Counted from the first letter of the stretch, positions 26,230-34,611 are shown. The stretch is 64,000 nt of DNA from Gemmiger sp. An194 (GCF_002160145.1 NZ_NFKA01000003.1:140296-204295); one strand, 5' to 3'. Numbers and translations: made by a program. Notes: a model not told the origin generated them from the letters alone.

Positions 26230-26715
26230 TCACGCAAATGTAATACTTTCAAAGCGGGCTTTGGTCACCCGGGCCAGGTCGGCAGGGGCCAGCTCCACCT
26301 GCGCGCCGATACGCCCGGCGCTCACCATCACGGTGGGCTTGTCCTGAGCGGAAGCGTCGATCACGGTGACGAACTGCTTTTTCATGCCCACCGGGCTGCA
26401 GCCGCCCCGGATGTAACCGGTGGTCTTGAGCAGGTCCGCCACGTGCAGCATGGCCACGCTCTTCTCCCCCACCGCCTTCGCGGCCTTTTTCAGGTCCAGC
26501 TCGGCGGCCACCGGGATCACAAACACATAAAAATTCTTGCTTGCCCCCTGGGTAACCAGCGTTTTGAACACCCGGGCCGGGTCCTGCCCCAGCTTGCCTG
26601 CCACCGACACCCCGTCGATGGCGCCGTCCTCGTGGTCGTATTCATGGAAGGTGTAGGCCACCTTCTCGGTTTCCAGCTTGCGCATGGCGTTGGTCTTGGT
26701 CTGCTTGGCTGCCAT
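26230..26715 (-). CDS. ybaK: Cys-tRNA(Pro)/Cys-tRNA(Cys) deacylase, YbaK family
   Basis: 161 residues. YbaK hydrolyses cysteine wrongly attached to tRNA-Pro by prolyl-tRNA synthetase. Family features: TFHEYDHEDGAIDG near the N-terminus, the FKTLVTQG strand, the GEKSVAMLHVADL block with catalytic-site Lys, and YIRGGCSPVGMKKQF. It is monocistronic, with its own promoter (26787-26815) and a GGAGGC site before the start. Confidence 0.94.
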   Translation of the reverse strand: MAAKQTKTNAMRKLETEKVAYTFHEYDHEDGAIDGVSVAGKLGQDPARVFKTLVTQGASKNFYVFVIPVAAELDLKKAAKAVGEKSVAMLHVADLLKTTGYIRGGCSPVGMKKQFVTVIDASAQDKPTVMVSAGRIGAQVELAPADLARVTKARFESITFA

Positions 26716-26786
26716 GGCTCATGCCTCCTTTTGGCTCTTGGGCAACACCGACTGAAATCATGCAGGGTCGCCCTTGTTTTTCACCT

Positions 26787-26815
26787 ATTATAATGCGTTC
26801 GCTTTTTTCCCGCAA
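26787..26815 (-). promoter_or_regulatory. ybaK promoter
   Basis: Minus strand TTGCGG (26810-26815), 17-base spacer, TATAAT (26787-26792). Confidence 0.7.
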
Positions 26816-26849
26816 CCGCCCCGCGCCGCTTTAGTCGGATAAATTTTTC

Positions 26850-26878
26850 TTGACAACCGCTTTTCCCGGTGGTATGCT
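26850..26878 (+). promoter_or_regulatory. promoter of the DAHP synthase leader
   Basis: Consensus TTGACA (26850-26855), 17-base spacer, TATGCT (26873-26878). Transcription would begin about 25 bases before the leader peptide start. Confidence 0.85.
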
Positions 26879-26911
26879 AGGCCTAACTTAATCGACCTGT
26901 GAGGACTTTTT

Positions 26912-27001
26912 ATGGCTCGACTGTTTACCGCAAACTATTATTATGGCTTTGCTTTTTATGGCAAGGTCTTAGTTTGCTGTGAACATTCCCGGGCGGTATA
27001 A
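26912..27001 (+). CDS. Tyr/Phe-rich leader peptide of the DAHP synthase attenuator
   Basis: The ATG follows GTGAGGAC and opens a 29-codon frame. Residues 5-16 read FTANYYYGFAFY: four Tyr and three Phe in twelve residues, three of the Tyr consecutive. The stop lies 33 bases before a strong terminator, and the next gene makes the first enzyme of aromatic biosynthesis. This is the classical layout for ribosome-mediated attenuation by charged tRNA-Tyr and tRNA-Phe. A possible antiterminator pairs TTGCTG (26974-26979) with CAGCAA (27047-27052) in the terminator loop. Confidence 0.85.
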   Translation: MARLFTANYYYGFAFYGKVLVCCEHSRAV

Positions 27002-27034
27002 CGCGCCTCGCATCGGTTTTGCCGGTACGACCCA

Positions 27035-27071
27035 GCCGGGGGCTTGCAGCAAGCAGGCCCCCGGCTTTTTT
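27035..27071 (+). terminator. attenuator terminator ahead of DAHP synthase
   Basis: GCCGGGGGC (27035-27043) pairs with GCCCCCGGC (27057-27065), followed by six T. It sits between the Tyr/Phe-rich leader ORF and the enzyme gene. Confidence 0.93.
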
Positions 27072-27116
27072 CTTTGCGGGCCTGCCCCTTTCATCTTACA
27101 TAGAGGAGTGTTTGAC

Positions 27117-28130
27117 ATGATCATCATTTTGAAAAAGGACGCAAACGAATCCGCGGTGCGCGCGCTGCGCGCCGAGCTGGAGGCCATGGGCCTTTCCATC
27201 CACGAAAGCCTGGGTGAGCAGGAGCACATTCTGGGCCTGGTGGGCGACACCAAGGCCGTGGCCGAGAGCTGGGTGCTGGCCAACCCGGCAGTGGACCAGG
27301 TGCGCCGCATCTCGGAGCCCTACAAAAAGGCCAACCGCAAGTTCCACCCCCAGGACACCGTTGTCCAGATCGGCAACACAAAAATCGGCGGCGGACACTT
27401 CGCGGTGATCGCCGGGCCCTGCAGCGTGGAAAGCGAGGAGCAGATCTGCCTGGTGGCCGGTGAGGTTCAGAAAAGCGGCGCGAGCCTGTTGCGCGGCGGT
27501 GCCTTCAAGCCCCGCACCTCCCCCTACTCCTTCCAGGGCATGCGGGCCGAGGGCCTGGAGCTGCTGCGTCACGCCCGTGCCAAAACCGGCATGCCCATCG
27601 TGACCGAGATCATGAACAACGAGCACATCCCCCTGTTCGAGGACGTGGACCTGATTCAGGTGGGCGCTCGGAACATGCAGAACTTCGAGCTGCTCAAAGC
27701 AGTGGGCCGCATGGGCAAGCCGGTGCTGCTCAAGCGGGGCCTTTCCGCCACGCTGGAGGAGTTCGTGATGAGCGCCGAGTACATCATGGCCGAGGGCTGC
27801 GAGCAGGTGATTCTGTGCGAGCGGGGCATCCGCACCTTCGAGAACAGCATGCGCAACACCCTGGACATCTCCGCTGTGCCCATGCTCAAGCACATGAGCC
27901 ATCTGCCGGTGGTCATCGACCCCAGCCATGCGGCGGGCATCAACTGGATGGTGGAGCCGCTGGCCAAGGCCGCGGTGGCCGCCGGTGCGGACGGTTTGAT
28001 GATCGAGGTACACAACGACCCGGCCCGCGCCAAGTGTGACGGCGCCCAGAGCCTGACCTGCCCCCAGTTCGACGCCCTGATGCAGGATATCACCCGCGAA
28101 GCCGTCTTCTTCGGCAAGGAAGTGAACTGA
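27117..28130 (+). CDS. aroF: 3-deoxy-7-phosphoheptulonate (DAHP) synthase
   Basis: 337 residues from the ATG at 27117, preceded by AGAGGAG; upstream in-frame codons overlap the terminator. It is the DAHPS type with an N-terminal ~70-residue regulatory ferredoxin-like domain (MIIILKKDANESAVRAL) and a TIM-barrel synthase: AGPCSVESEEQ at ~101, RGGAFKPRTSPYSFQG, then DPSHAAG and MIEVHNDP near the end. It condenses PEP and erythrose-4-P, starting the shikimate pathway. Expression is evidently controlled by the Tyr/Phe leader peptide. The symbol follows Bacillus/Thermotoga-type usage. Confidence 0.95.
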   Translation: MIIILKKDANESAVRALRAELEAMGLSIHESLGEQEHILGLVGDTKAVAESWVLANPAVDQVRRISEPYKKANRKFHPQDTVVQIGNTKIGGGHFAVIAGPCSVESEEQICLVAGEVQKSGASLLRGGAFKPRTSPYSFQGMRAEGLELLRHARAKTGMPIVTEIMNNEHIPLFEDVDLIQVGARNMQNFELLKAVGRMGKPVLLKRGLSATLEEFVMSAEYIMAEGCEQVILCERGIRTFENSMRNTLDISAVPMLKHMSHLPVVIDPSHAAGINWMVEPLAKAAVAAGADGLMIEVHNDPARAKCDGAQSLTCPQFDALMQDITREAVFFGKEVN

Positions 28131-28204
28131 CCCGCCCGGCATAAACGACCCGTAACCCACACAAACTATGGTTGAAGCCTCCCCGGAGGCGAAAGGAGCC
28201 TTTC

Positions 28205-28624
28205 ATGAAAGTACGCATCCGTCCGCTGGCGCCCTGTGCGCTGGTATGGAACTACCCCGACACCGAACCCGGTTTTGCCGCTCTGGCCGATGCCTGCCGG
28301 GCCGAGGGCCTGGCCCTGACCCCGGTGACCCCCGCCGATACCGGCCGCACCATTGCAAGCCTGTGCGGCGGCCCCGGTTCTGCCAGCGCCCCCGCCATTG
28401 AAGCAAACTACCCCGCCGCCCTCATCATGAACGGGCTGGACCGTGCCCAGCTGGATTCCTTTTTGAACCGGCTGCGGGCCGGTGGCGTTTCCATCCCTCT
28501 GAAGGCCATGGTCACCCCCACCAACCAGAGCTGGACCCTGGCGGCTCTGCTGGCGGAGCTTGAGCAGGAGCGGGAGGCCTTTGCCGCCCGTGCCGCCGCA
28601 AAAGCTGCACAAAAAGAGCAATAA
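28205..28624 (+). CDS. DUF3783-type protein
   Basis: 139 residues from the ATG at 28205, preceded by GAAAGGAG. The N-terminal half resembles a small alpha/beta domain (MKVRIRPLAPCALVWNY). The C-terminal half (LIMNGLDRAQLDSFLNRLR, IPLKAMVTPTNQSWTLAAL) is the DUF3783 pattern, widespread in Clostridia and without known function. It lies 74 bases after aroF with no terminator, so it may be co-transcribed; a 10-bp hairpin follows. Confidence 0.75.
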   Translation: MKVRIRPLAPCALVWNYPDTEPGFAALADACRAEGLALTPVTPADTGRTIASLCGGPGSASAPAIEANYPAALIMNGLDRAQLDSFLNRLRAGGVSIPLKAMVTPTNQSWTLAALLAELEQEREAFAARAAAKAAQKEQ

Positions 28625-28636
28625 TCTTATATTTTA

Positions 28637-28668
28637 TGCAAAATGCGCATAGTTTTATGCATTTTGCA
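28637..28668. other. 10-bp inverted repeat, weak terminator or operator
   Basis: TGCAAAATGC (28637-28646) pairs perfectly with GCATTTTGCA (28659-28668). A T run follows only after ~12 bases, so it is a weak terminator for the DUF3783 gene. It is also 35 bases upstream of a very strong promoter and could be an operator. Confidence 0.55.
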
Positions 28669-28702
28669 ACCAAACTGTCATTTTTTACAGTGCCCTTTTA
28701 CA

Positions 28703-28731
28703 TTGACAAACATCTATCAGGAAACTATAAT
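28703..28731 (+). promoter_or_regulatory. perfect consensus promoter of the abundant lipoprotein
   Basis: TTGACA (28703-28708), 17-base spacer, TATAAT (28726-28731): both boxes match consensus exactly. A hairpin TCCCATC/GATGGGA (28741-28762) at the expected mRNA 5' end would protect the message. Confidence 0.92.
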
Positions 28732-28803
28732 AAAGCTGTTTCCCATCCTTGTGCAGATGGGATATGTTTGTGCGATTTTATTATCGAGAGGAGTAACAAC
28801 ATC

Positions 28804-29898
28804 ATGAAAAAAGCTATTGCTTTGGTCATGGCTGCCTGCCTGGCTTTCAGCCTGGTAGCCTGCGGCGGCGCTTCCAGCACCGCTACTTCCACTTCCACCG
28901 CTTCTTCCACTGCTGCTTCTTCTGAGGCCGCTTCCTCCGAGGCTGCTTCCTCTGAGGCTGCTGCTACCGAGGCTGGCGTGAAGACCGGTATGGCCATCGT
29001 TTCCAGCACCAGCGTTTCCGACGCTGACGCCGACGCTGACGGCAAGGCTCAGGTTGACAGCACCGCCGCCGCCGTTCTGGTTGGCGAGGACGGCAAGATC
29101 ATCAGCTGCAAGCTGGATGTTGCCCAGAACAAGGTTGCTGTTAAGAATGACGGCTCCTTCGACACCTCCGCTACCTTCAAGTCCAAGCAGGAGCTGAAGG
29201 AAGACTACAACATGAAGGGTGCTTCCCCCATCGGCAAAGAGTGGTACGAGCAGGCCAACGCCTTCGCTGAGTACGTGGTTGGCATGACCGCTGAGGAAGT
29301 TCGCGCCATCGAGACCAATCCCGATGCTCACAACGGCCCCGTGGACGCCGACATCGCTGCTTCCTGCACCATGAGCGTAACCGATTTCATCGAGGCCATT
29401 GCTCAGGCTACCGAGAACGCTCAGGTTCTGGGCGCTTCCGCTGAGGACACCCTGTCTCTGGGTCTGTCCACCGAGTTTAGCTCTTCCGCTGTTCAGCCCG
29501 CTGACAACGAGGGCGAGGGCCTGGTTCAGACCGATACCACCTACGCCGCTGTGACCACCGACGCTGACGGCAAGATCACCAGCAGCATCTGGGATTGCAC
29601 CCAGGCCAAGTTCAACACCACCGAAGAGGGTGTTGTGACCGCTAAGGACGAGACCATCGTTCCCAAGCAGACCCAGAAGGAAGACTACGGCATGACCATC
29701 GCTTCTGAGATCAAGAAGGAGTGGTACGAGCAGGCCAACGCCTACGCTGCTTGGCTGGTTGGCAAGACCGCTGCCGACGTGGCTGCTGTTGAGACCAACG
29801 CTGAGGGCCACAATGGTCCCACCGACGCCGACATCGCTGCTTCCTGCACCATGGACGTTCGCGAGTTCAACAACGCTGTTGCCAAGGCTCTGGCCTGA
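28804..29898 (+). CDS. abundant secreted lipoprotein with duplicated domain
   Basis: 364 residues. A signal peptide with lipobox LVACG (Cys at ~20) is followed by a Ser/Ala/Thr-rich linker (~22-55). Two copies of a ~140-residue domain follow; both carry KEWYEQANA, then VVG/LVG-K/M-TA, and end in DADIAASCTM plus a helix. The order resembles FMN-binding domain proteins, but the flavin-attachment motif (S/A-GAT) is not seen in either copy. The consensus promoter, 5' stem and heavy use of GCT, TCC and GTT codons unlike the GC-ending neighbours predict very high expression. apbE follows. Confidence 0.7.
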   Translation: MKKAIALVMAACLAFSLVACGGASSTATSTSTASSTAASSEAASSEAASSEAAATEAGVKTGMAIVSSTSVSDADADADGKAQVDSTAAAVLVGEDGKIISCKLDVAQNKVAVKNDGSFDTSATFKSKQELKEDYNMKGASPIGKEWYEQANAFAEYVVGMTAEEVRAIETNPDAHNGPVDADIAASCTMSVTDFIEAIAQATENAQVLGASAEDTLSLGLSTEFSSSAVQPADNEGEGLVQTDTTYAAVTTDADGKITSSIWDCTQAKFNTTEEGVVTAKDETIVPKQTQKEDYGMTIASEIKKEWYEQANAYAAWLVGKTAADVAAVETNAEGHNGPTDADIAASCTMDVREFNNAVAKALA

Positions 29899-29939
29899 TC
29901 AGCAGCTTGCGCATCACGGCGTGACCTGTTAAAATGAAA

Positions 29940-29978
29940 AAACGGCCAGGCCCCGGCGGTCTGGCCGTTTTCTGTTTT
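29940..29978 (+). terminator. terminator of the abundant lipoprotein gene
   Basis: AAACGGCCAG (29940-29949) pairs with CTGGCCGTTT (29961-29970), and a T-rich tail follows. Confidence 0.88.
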
Positions 29979-30041
29979 TTCTATCCGGGCACGCCCTTCG
30001 GCGAACAGCCCGAATCTTCACACGGAGGATCTTTGTTGCTT

Positions 30042-31193
30042 ATGGTAAAACGCCTTCTCTGCGCGGGCTGTGCCGCCGTGCTGCTGGCCGCTTCGCTGGC
30101 CGGCTGCGGCAGCCCCGCTTCCTCGTCTGTTTCCGTCTCTCAGACTGCCTCGACCAGCGCCGACCCGGCCATGGCCGGCTGGGAGAAATACACCGCCAGC
30201 TGGTATGATGTGTTTGACACCGTGACCACCGTGATCGGCTACGCCCCCAGCGAGGAGGAATGGGACCGGCAGATGGACGCTTTGCATCAGGATCTGGCCG
30301 AATACCACCAGCTGTACGATATCTACAACCACTACGAGGGCGTGACCAACCTGTATGACCTGAACCACAGCGCGGCCCAGGGCCCGGTGGCGGTGGATGA
30401 CCGCATCATGGACCTGCTGGTGGAATCCAAAGAGATGTACGAAACCACCAGCGGCAAAATGAACGTTGCCTTCGGCGCGGTGCTGAGCATCTGGCACGAC
30501 TACCGGGAAGCAGGCCTCAACGACCCGGACAGCGCCCAGCTGCCCCCCACGGAGGAGCTGACCGCTGCCAGCGAGCATTGCAGCATCGACGATCTGGTGC
30601 TGGATGAAGAGGCCGGCACCGTCTACTTTGCCGACGACCAGCTGCAGCTGGATGTGGGCAGCGTGGGCAAGGGCTACGCGGTGGAGATGGTAGCCCGGGC
30701 CGCCGAGGAGCGCGGCCTTTCCAGCGCCATTCTGAGCGTGGGCGGCAACGTGCGCACCATCGGCCACAAGCCGGACGGCTCCCGCTGGACCGCCGGCATT
30801 CAGGATCCCTGGGCCTCGGCAGAGCTGGCCGGTCAGGTGGTGAACGATGCGCCCTATCTGGTGTCCGTTTACATGGAGGACATGGCGCTGGTGACCAGCG
30901 GCGACTACCAGCGCTTCTATGAGGTGGACGGCAAGCGCTACAACCACATCATCGACCCGGACACTCTGATGCCTGCGGACCACTTCTCCGCCGTGGCGGT
31001 GCTGGTGCCGGATTCCGGCCTGGGCGACTGTTTGTCCACCGGCCTGTTCTGCCTGTCGCTGGAGGATGGGCAGGCGCTGGTGGAAAGCCTGGAGGGTGTG
31101 GAGGCCATGTGGATGCTGAAGGACGGCTCGGTGGTCTACTCCTCCGGCTTCGGCGATTCCGTCAAGGCCACGCTGGAGGGCTACGAGCCCTGA
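30042..31193 (+). CDS. apbE: FAD:protein FMN transferase, lipoprotein
   Basis: 383 residues from the ATG at 30042. In-frame TTG codons at 30033 and 30036 are better spaced from GGAGG (30024-30028) and could be the true start. The lipobox is SLAGCG. ApbE uses FAD to attach FMN covalently to a Thr in target proteins. Landmarks are DTVTTVIGY at the start of the domain, the LDVGSVGKGYAVE block, SVGGNVRTIG, and HIIDPDTLMPAD near the end. A likely target in this window is the reductase at 44288-46177, which has an AGAT flavinylation motif. Confidence 0.93.
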   Translation: MVKRLLCAGCAAVLLAASLAGCGSPASSSVSVSQTASTSADPAMAGWEKYTASWYDVFDTVTTVIGYAPSEEEWDRQMDALHQDLAEYHQLYDIYNHYEGVTNLYDLNHSAAQGPVAVDDRIMDLLVESKEMYETTSGKMNVAFGAVLSIWHDYREAGLNDPDSAQLPPTEELTAASEHCSIDDLVLDEEAGTVYFADDQLQLDVGSVGKGYAVEMVARAAEERGLSSAILSVGGNVRTIGHKPDGSRWTAGIQDPWASAELAGQVVNDAPYLVSVYMEDMALVTSGDYQRFYEVDGKRYNHIIDPDTLMPADHFSAVAVLVPDSGLGDCLSTGLFCLSLEDGQALVESLEGVEAMWMLKDGSVVYSSGFGDSVKATLEGYEP

Positions 31194-31205
31194 TCGTTTC
31201 CAACA

Positions 31206-31233
31206 AAAATCCCCCTCCAGGGGGATTTTCTGT
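31206..31233. terminator. convergent terminator
   Basis: AAAATCCCC and GGGGATTTT form the stem, with A and T tails on the two sides. It serves apbE and the ABC ATPase gene that converges on it. Confidence 0.8.
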
Positions 31234-31238
31234 TTTGT

Positions 31239-32042
31239 TTATTCGCCGGAAAGCAGGATGCGGTCGTCGTCCAGCTGCTTGCCCGCGTTTTCCCGGAACA
31301 GGCGCAGCAGATCCTCCACCGAAAGGCCGGCCCGCTGCTCCCCCCTCAGATCCAGCACGATGCGGCCGGAGTCCATCATCAGGGTGCGGTTGCCCAGCTC
31401 CAGAGCGCTTTGCATGTTGTGGGTGATCATCAGGCAGGTGATCCTGTTTTCCGCCACGATGCGCCGGGTCAGCTCCAGCACCTTGTCGGCGGTGGCCGGG
31501 TCCAGCGCGGCGGTGTGCTCATCCAGCAGCAAAAGCTTGGGGGTGACCAGCGTGGCCATGAGCAGGGTCAGCGCCTGGCGCTGGCCGCCGCTGAGCAGGC
31601 CCACCGGCTGACTCAGCCGGTCCTCCAGACCCAGGCCCAGACCGGCCAGCTTTTCCCGGAACAGAGCCCGCTCGGCCTTGCCGATGCGGCCGAAGCTGGC
31701 CCCCTTGCCGCTGGCCCGCAGATAGGCCAGTGCCAGGTTCTCCTCAATGGTCATGCGGGGTGCGGTGCCCCGCAGCGGGTCCTGAAACAGGCGGCCGATC
31801 TGGCGGCTGCGCCGGTGCTCCTTTTCAAAGGTGATGTCCCTGCCGTCCAGCACAATGCGGCCGCTGTCGGTGAAGAAGCTGCCCGCGATGGCGCTGAACA
31901 GGGTGCTCTTGCCCGCGCCGTTGGACCCCACAATGGCAGCGAAGTCCCCCGGCTCCAGATGCAGGCTCAGCCCGTTCAACGCGTGTTTTTCGTTCACGGT
32001 ACCGGGCGCGAAGGTCTTGCTCAGATTTTCCAGATACAGCAT
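31239..32042 (-). CDS. ABC transporter ATP-binding protein, tryptophan-type importer
   Basis: 267 residues. Walker A GSNGAGKST is at ~39-47, the signature LSGGQRQAL follows, and Walker B reads LLLLDEHTAALD. It energises uptake through the permease whose gene ends one base upstream. The trio ATPase-permease-binding protein matches TrpXYZ-type (ABC_sub_bind) importers; the upstream T-box with a UGG specifier supports tryptophan or a precursor as substrate. GGGGG precedes the start. Confidence 0.88.
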   Translation of the reverse strand: MLYLENLSKTFAPGTVNEKHALNGLSLHLEPGDFAAIVGSNGAGKSTLFSAIAGSFFTDSGRIVLDGRDITFEKEHRRSRQIGRLFQDPLRGTAPRMTIEENLALAYLRASGKGASFGRIGKAERALFREKLAGLGLGLEDRLSQPVGLLSGGQRQALTLLMATLVTPKLLLLDEHTAALDPATADKVLELTRRIVAENRITCLMITHNMQSALELGNRTLMMDSGRIVLDLRGEQRAGLSVEDLLRLFRENAGKQLDDDRILLSGE

Positions 32043-32043
32043 C

Positions 32044-32949
32044 TCAACGGCCCCCTTTCTGTTTTGCGGCAGCTTTGCGCTTTTCCAGCCGCAGCCGGTC
32101 CGCCAGCGCGGGCCAGCCGATGGCCACCGCCACGATCACCGCGCTGATCAGCTTCAGGTTGGCGGGGTTGGCGCTGGCCCGCAGCGCGAACACCATCAGC
32201 ACCCGGTAGATCACCGAGCCCACGATGGCTCCGACGATGCAGCGGCCCACGCCGCCCCGGCGCACCACCACCTCACCGATGATGAGGCTGGCCAGACCGA
32301 TGACCACCACGCCGGTGCCCAGGCTCAGGTTGCTGGACATCTGGTACTGGGCCAGCACGCCGCCCGCCAGAGCGGTGAGGCCGTTGGCCAGGCACAGGCC
32401 CACGGTGATGGTGAAGGAGGGATCAATGGAGGAGGCGGAGACCATATCCCGGTTGTCGCCGGTGGCCCGGATGGAAAGGCCCAGCTGGGTCTTTAAAAAG
32501 AGCGCCAGCAGCACGCCCACCACACAGGTGATGAGGGCCACGGTGATCAGCTTGCCGTAGCTTTCGCCCAGAAGGCTCTGGGTGTAGGTGAAGATGGTGT
32601 CCACCTTCAGAAGCGGCAGGTCGGCCCGGCCGCCCATGGCCCACAGGTTCACGGTGTACAGGCCGGTCATGGTGATAATGCCCGCCAGAATCGCCTGGAT
32701 CTTGAGCCGGGTATGCAGAAAGGCGGTGACAAAGCCCGCCAGAAGGCCCGCGCCGAAGCCGCCCACCAGACCCAGCACCGGCTGGCCCAGACTGGCCAGC
32801 GACGCGCTCACCGCACAGCCCAGCACAAAGGTACCGTCGGTGGTCAGGTCGGCGATGTCCAGCGTCCGGTAGGACAGATACAGCGCCAGAGCGACCAGGG
32901 CGTAGATGAAGCCCTGCTCCACCGCTCCCTGCAGCAGCATGATGCTCAT
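32044..32949 (-). CDS. ABC transporter permease, tryptophan-type importer
   Basis: 301 residues from MSIMLLQGA, which has AAGGAG upstream. Eight or so hydrophobic helices are visible, and the sequence belongs to the branched-chain/TrpY-like single-permease type (AIIVGSVIYRV region, GAIVGS). It has no domain outside the membrane. It lies between the binding-protein gene (70 bases) and the ATPase gene (one base). Confidence 0.85.
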   Translation of the reverse strand: MSIMLLQGAVEQGFIYALVALALYLSYRTLDIADLTTDGTFVLGCAVSASLASLGQPVLGLVGGFGAGLLAGFVTAFLHTRLKIQAILAGIITMTGLYTVNLWAMGGRADLPLLKVDTIFTYTQSLLGESYGKLITVALITCVVGVLLALFLKTQLGLSIRATGDNRDMVSASSIDPSFTITVGLCLANGLTALAGGVLAQYQMSSNLSLGTGVVVIGLASLIIGEVVVRRGGVGRCIVGAIVGSVIYRVLMVFALRASANPANLKLISAVIVAVAIGWPALADRLRLEKRKAAAKQKGGR

Positions 32950-33019
32950 AAACTCACTTCTCCTTTTCAACACACGGATGGCCCGCCGCAGGCTGCAGCG
33001 GGCGCTGATGCTTCCGGTT

Positions 33020-34048
33020 TTATTCCACGCTCACGTAGCCCTCGCCGGACAGATCGAACACATTGGGGTCGATGCCCAAGGCGGCGGCGGTGGTGGTGTT
33101 CACGGTCACGATGCCATCGTTCAGCACCTGCACCGGCATGGTGGCCGGGTCCTCACCCTGCAGCACCTGCACGGCCATCTGGGCGGTCAGCTCGCCCAGC
33201 TTGGTGTAGTTGACGCCGGTGGTGGCCAGACCGCCGTCCCGCACCAGACTGTCCGCTGCGGTGTAAACCGGCACACCGCCCTTGATGGCCTCATCCGCCA
33301 GCACGCTCATGGCGCTGGCCACCGTGTTGTCGATGGGCACGAAGATGGCGTCCACGCCCTTGCTCACCAGGTTCTGAGCGGCCATCTGCACCTCGCCGGG
33401 GGTGGTAACGGTGCTCTCCACCGCTTGAATGCCCTTCTCCTCCAGCACCGGGCGCAGGGCCTCGATGGTGGCGGCGCTGTTGCTCTCGCCCAGGTTATAG
33501 ACAAGGCCGATGGTCTTGGTGTCCGGGTTGTTGGCCAGCACCAGATCCAGAATCTTGGCGGTGTCGATGTAATCGGAGGTGCCGGTCATATTCTCACCGG
33601 GGGCCTCCATGCTCTTGGCCAGCTGGGCCGTCACCGGATCGGTGACCGCGCTGTACACCAGCGGGATGTCGGTGCCCTGCACCGCCGCGGCGGCAACGGT
33701 TGCGGCCGGGGTGGCGATGGGGATGATCAGGTCAACCTTATCCGACACGAACATTGTGCAGATATCCTTGATGGTGGCCGCGTCGCCCTGGCCGTTCTTC
33801 AGCTCCACGTTAATGGTCACGCCGGCGGCCTGCGCCTGCTGCTCCAGCTCGGATTGGATGGCCGCGGCGATCTCGTCCAGGCTGGAATGGCTGGTGTACT
33901 GCAGAATGCCCACGGTGTAGTCCGCACTCTGGCCGCTGCCGGAGGCGGCAGAAGCAGTGGAAGAGGCGGCGGAGCCGCAGCCCGCAAGGCTCAGGGCCAT
34001 GGCAGCGGCGGCAAACAGGGCGGTCAGTTTACATTTCATCTTTTTCAT
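33020..34048 (-). CDS. trpX: ABC transporter substrate-binding lipoprotein, TrpX-like
   Basis: 342 residues. Lipobox SLAGCG with Cys at ~24, a Ser/Ala linker, then the ABC_sub_bind fold with two lobes: TVGILQYTSHSSLDEI starts lobe one, DLIIPIATPAA and IPLVYSAVTDP follow, and KTIGLVYNLGESNS opens lobe two. Proteins of this family bound to Trp T-boxes are called TrpX. The start has AAAGGAAC upstream. An 18-codon ORF and a T-box leader precede it. Tryptophan is inferred from the specifier codon, not from the protein itself. Confidence 0.85.
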   Translation of the reverse strand: MKKMKCKLTALFAAAAMALSLAGCGSAASSTASAASGSGQSADYTVGILQYTSHSSLDEIAAAIQSELEQQAQAAGVTINVELKNGQGDAATIKDICTMFVSDKVDLIIPIATPAATVAAAAVQGTDIPLVYSAVTDPVTAQLAKSMEAPGENMTGTSDYIDTAKILDLVLANNPDTKTIGLVYNLGESNSAATIEALRPVLEEKGIQAVESTVTTPGEVQMAAQNLVSKGVDAIFVPIDNTVASAMSVLADEAIKGGVPVYTAADSLVRDGGLATTGVNYTKLGELTAQMAVQVLQGEDPATMPVQVLNDGIVTVNTTTAAALGIDPNVFDLSGEGYVSVE

Positions 34049-34097
34049 GGTCGGTTGTTCCTTTCTTTCTGGTCACAGGTGGATGCGCGTACTCTTT

Positions 34098-34154
34098 TCA
34101 ACATCCTGCCCGCCATCGTGTGGAAAACCGGTTGTCTTCGGCATAGCGTTTCAT
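34098..34154 (-). CDS. possible 18-residue leader peptide before trpX
   Basis: An ATG with AAAGGAGG eight bases upstream opens an 18-codon frame ending TGA. The peptide has one Trp (STRWRAGC). It lies between the T-box terminator and trpX. The ribosome site is better than that of trpX itself, so translation is likely; function is unknown. Confidence 0.45.
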   Translation of the reverse strand: MKRYAEDNRFSTRWRAGC

Positions 34155-34203
34155 GCGTGTGCCCTCCTTTGGTGCATCGTTCGGTGTACTCGCCGGGCAA
34201 AAC

Positions 34204-34510
34204 AAAAGGACCTGCCTTTGCCCATGGCGATGCCATGAGCAAGGACAGGTCCTGAATTTCTTCAAAACTTGCGGTGCCACCTTGCTTGCTTCCCCAAAAA
34301 CGGAAGCCACCTCACCGGGCGCCAACACGCCCTGCCTCTGTAACGGGAGGTACCCGGCCCAGACTACTGAAAGCACTCGCGCTCTGTTCGCCCTGCCCTC
34401 GGCGGTCCATTTCAGGCCCTTCGGCCCCCTGCCCCGCTCTCTGCCCGGTTCCCAGCAACCCGGACTCTCTGGAAGTGCGCTGTGCAGTTTTATCTCCGCT
34501 TCATCGGTTT
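34204..34510 (-). ncRNA. T-box leader, tRNA-Trp responsive
   Basis: Read on the minus strand. Stem I carries CCAGAGAG followed by GGGTTGCTGGGAACC, the usual AG-bulge and distal-loop features. The specifier in GAAATGGACCGC is UGG (34407-34409), Trp. The conserved T-box AAGGTGGCACCGCAAG is at 34268-34283, with UGGC to pair the tRNA 3' end; the C fits the G73 discriminator of tRNA-Trp. The terminator AGGACCTG...CAGGTCCTTTT is at 34204-34252. Uncharged tRNA-Trp should favour antitermination and expression of the transporter. Confidence 0.93.
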
Positions 34511-34516
34511 AGGCTC

Positions 34517-34545
34517 ATTAAACCACAGGCCCGCCGGTTTGTCAA
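34517..34545 (-). promoter_or_regulatory. promoter of the T-box transcript
   Basis: Minus strand TTGACA (34540-34545), 17-base spacer, TTTAAT (34517-34522). Confidence 0.85.
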
Positions 34546-34611
34546 GCACATTTTACTAATTTATCATAAAAAAGCGTTTTTCGTTTTTTCTCTTGCAGAT
34601 ATTACAAACGG

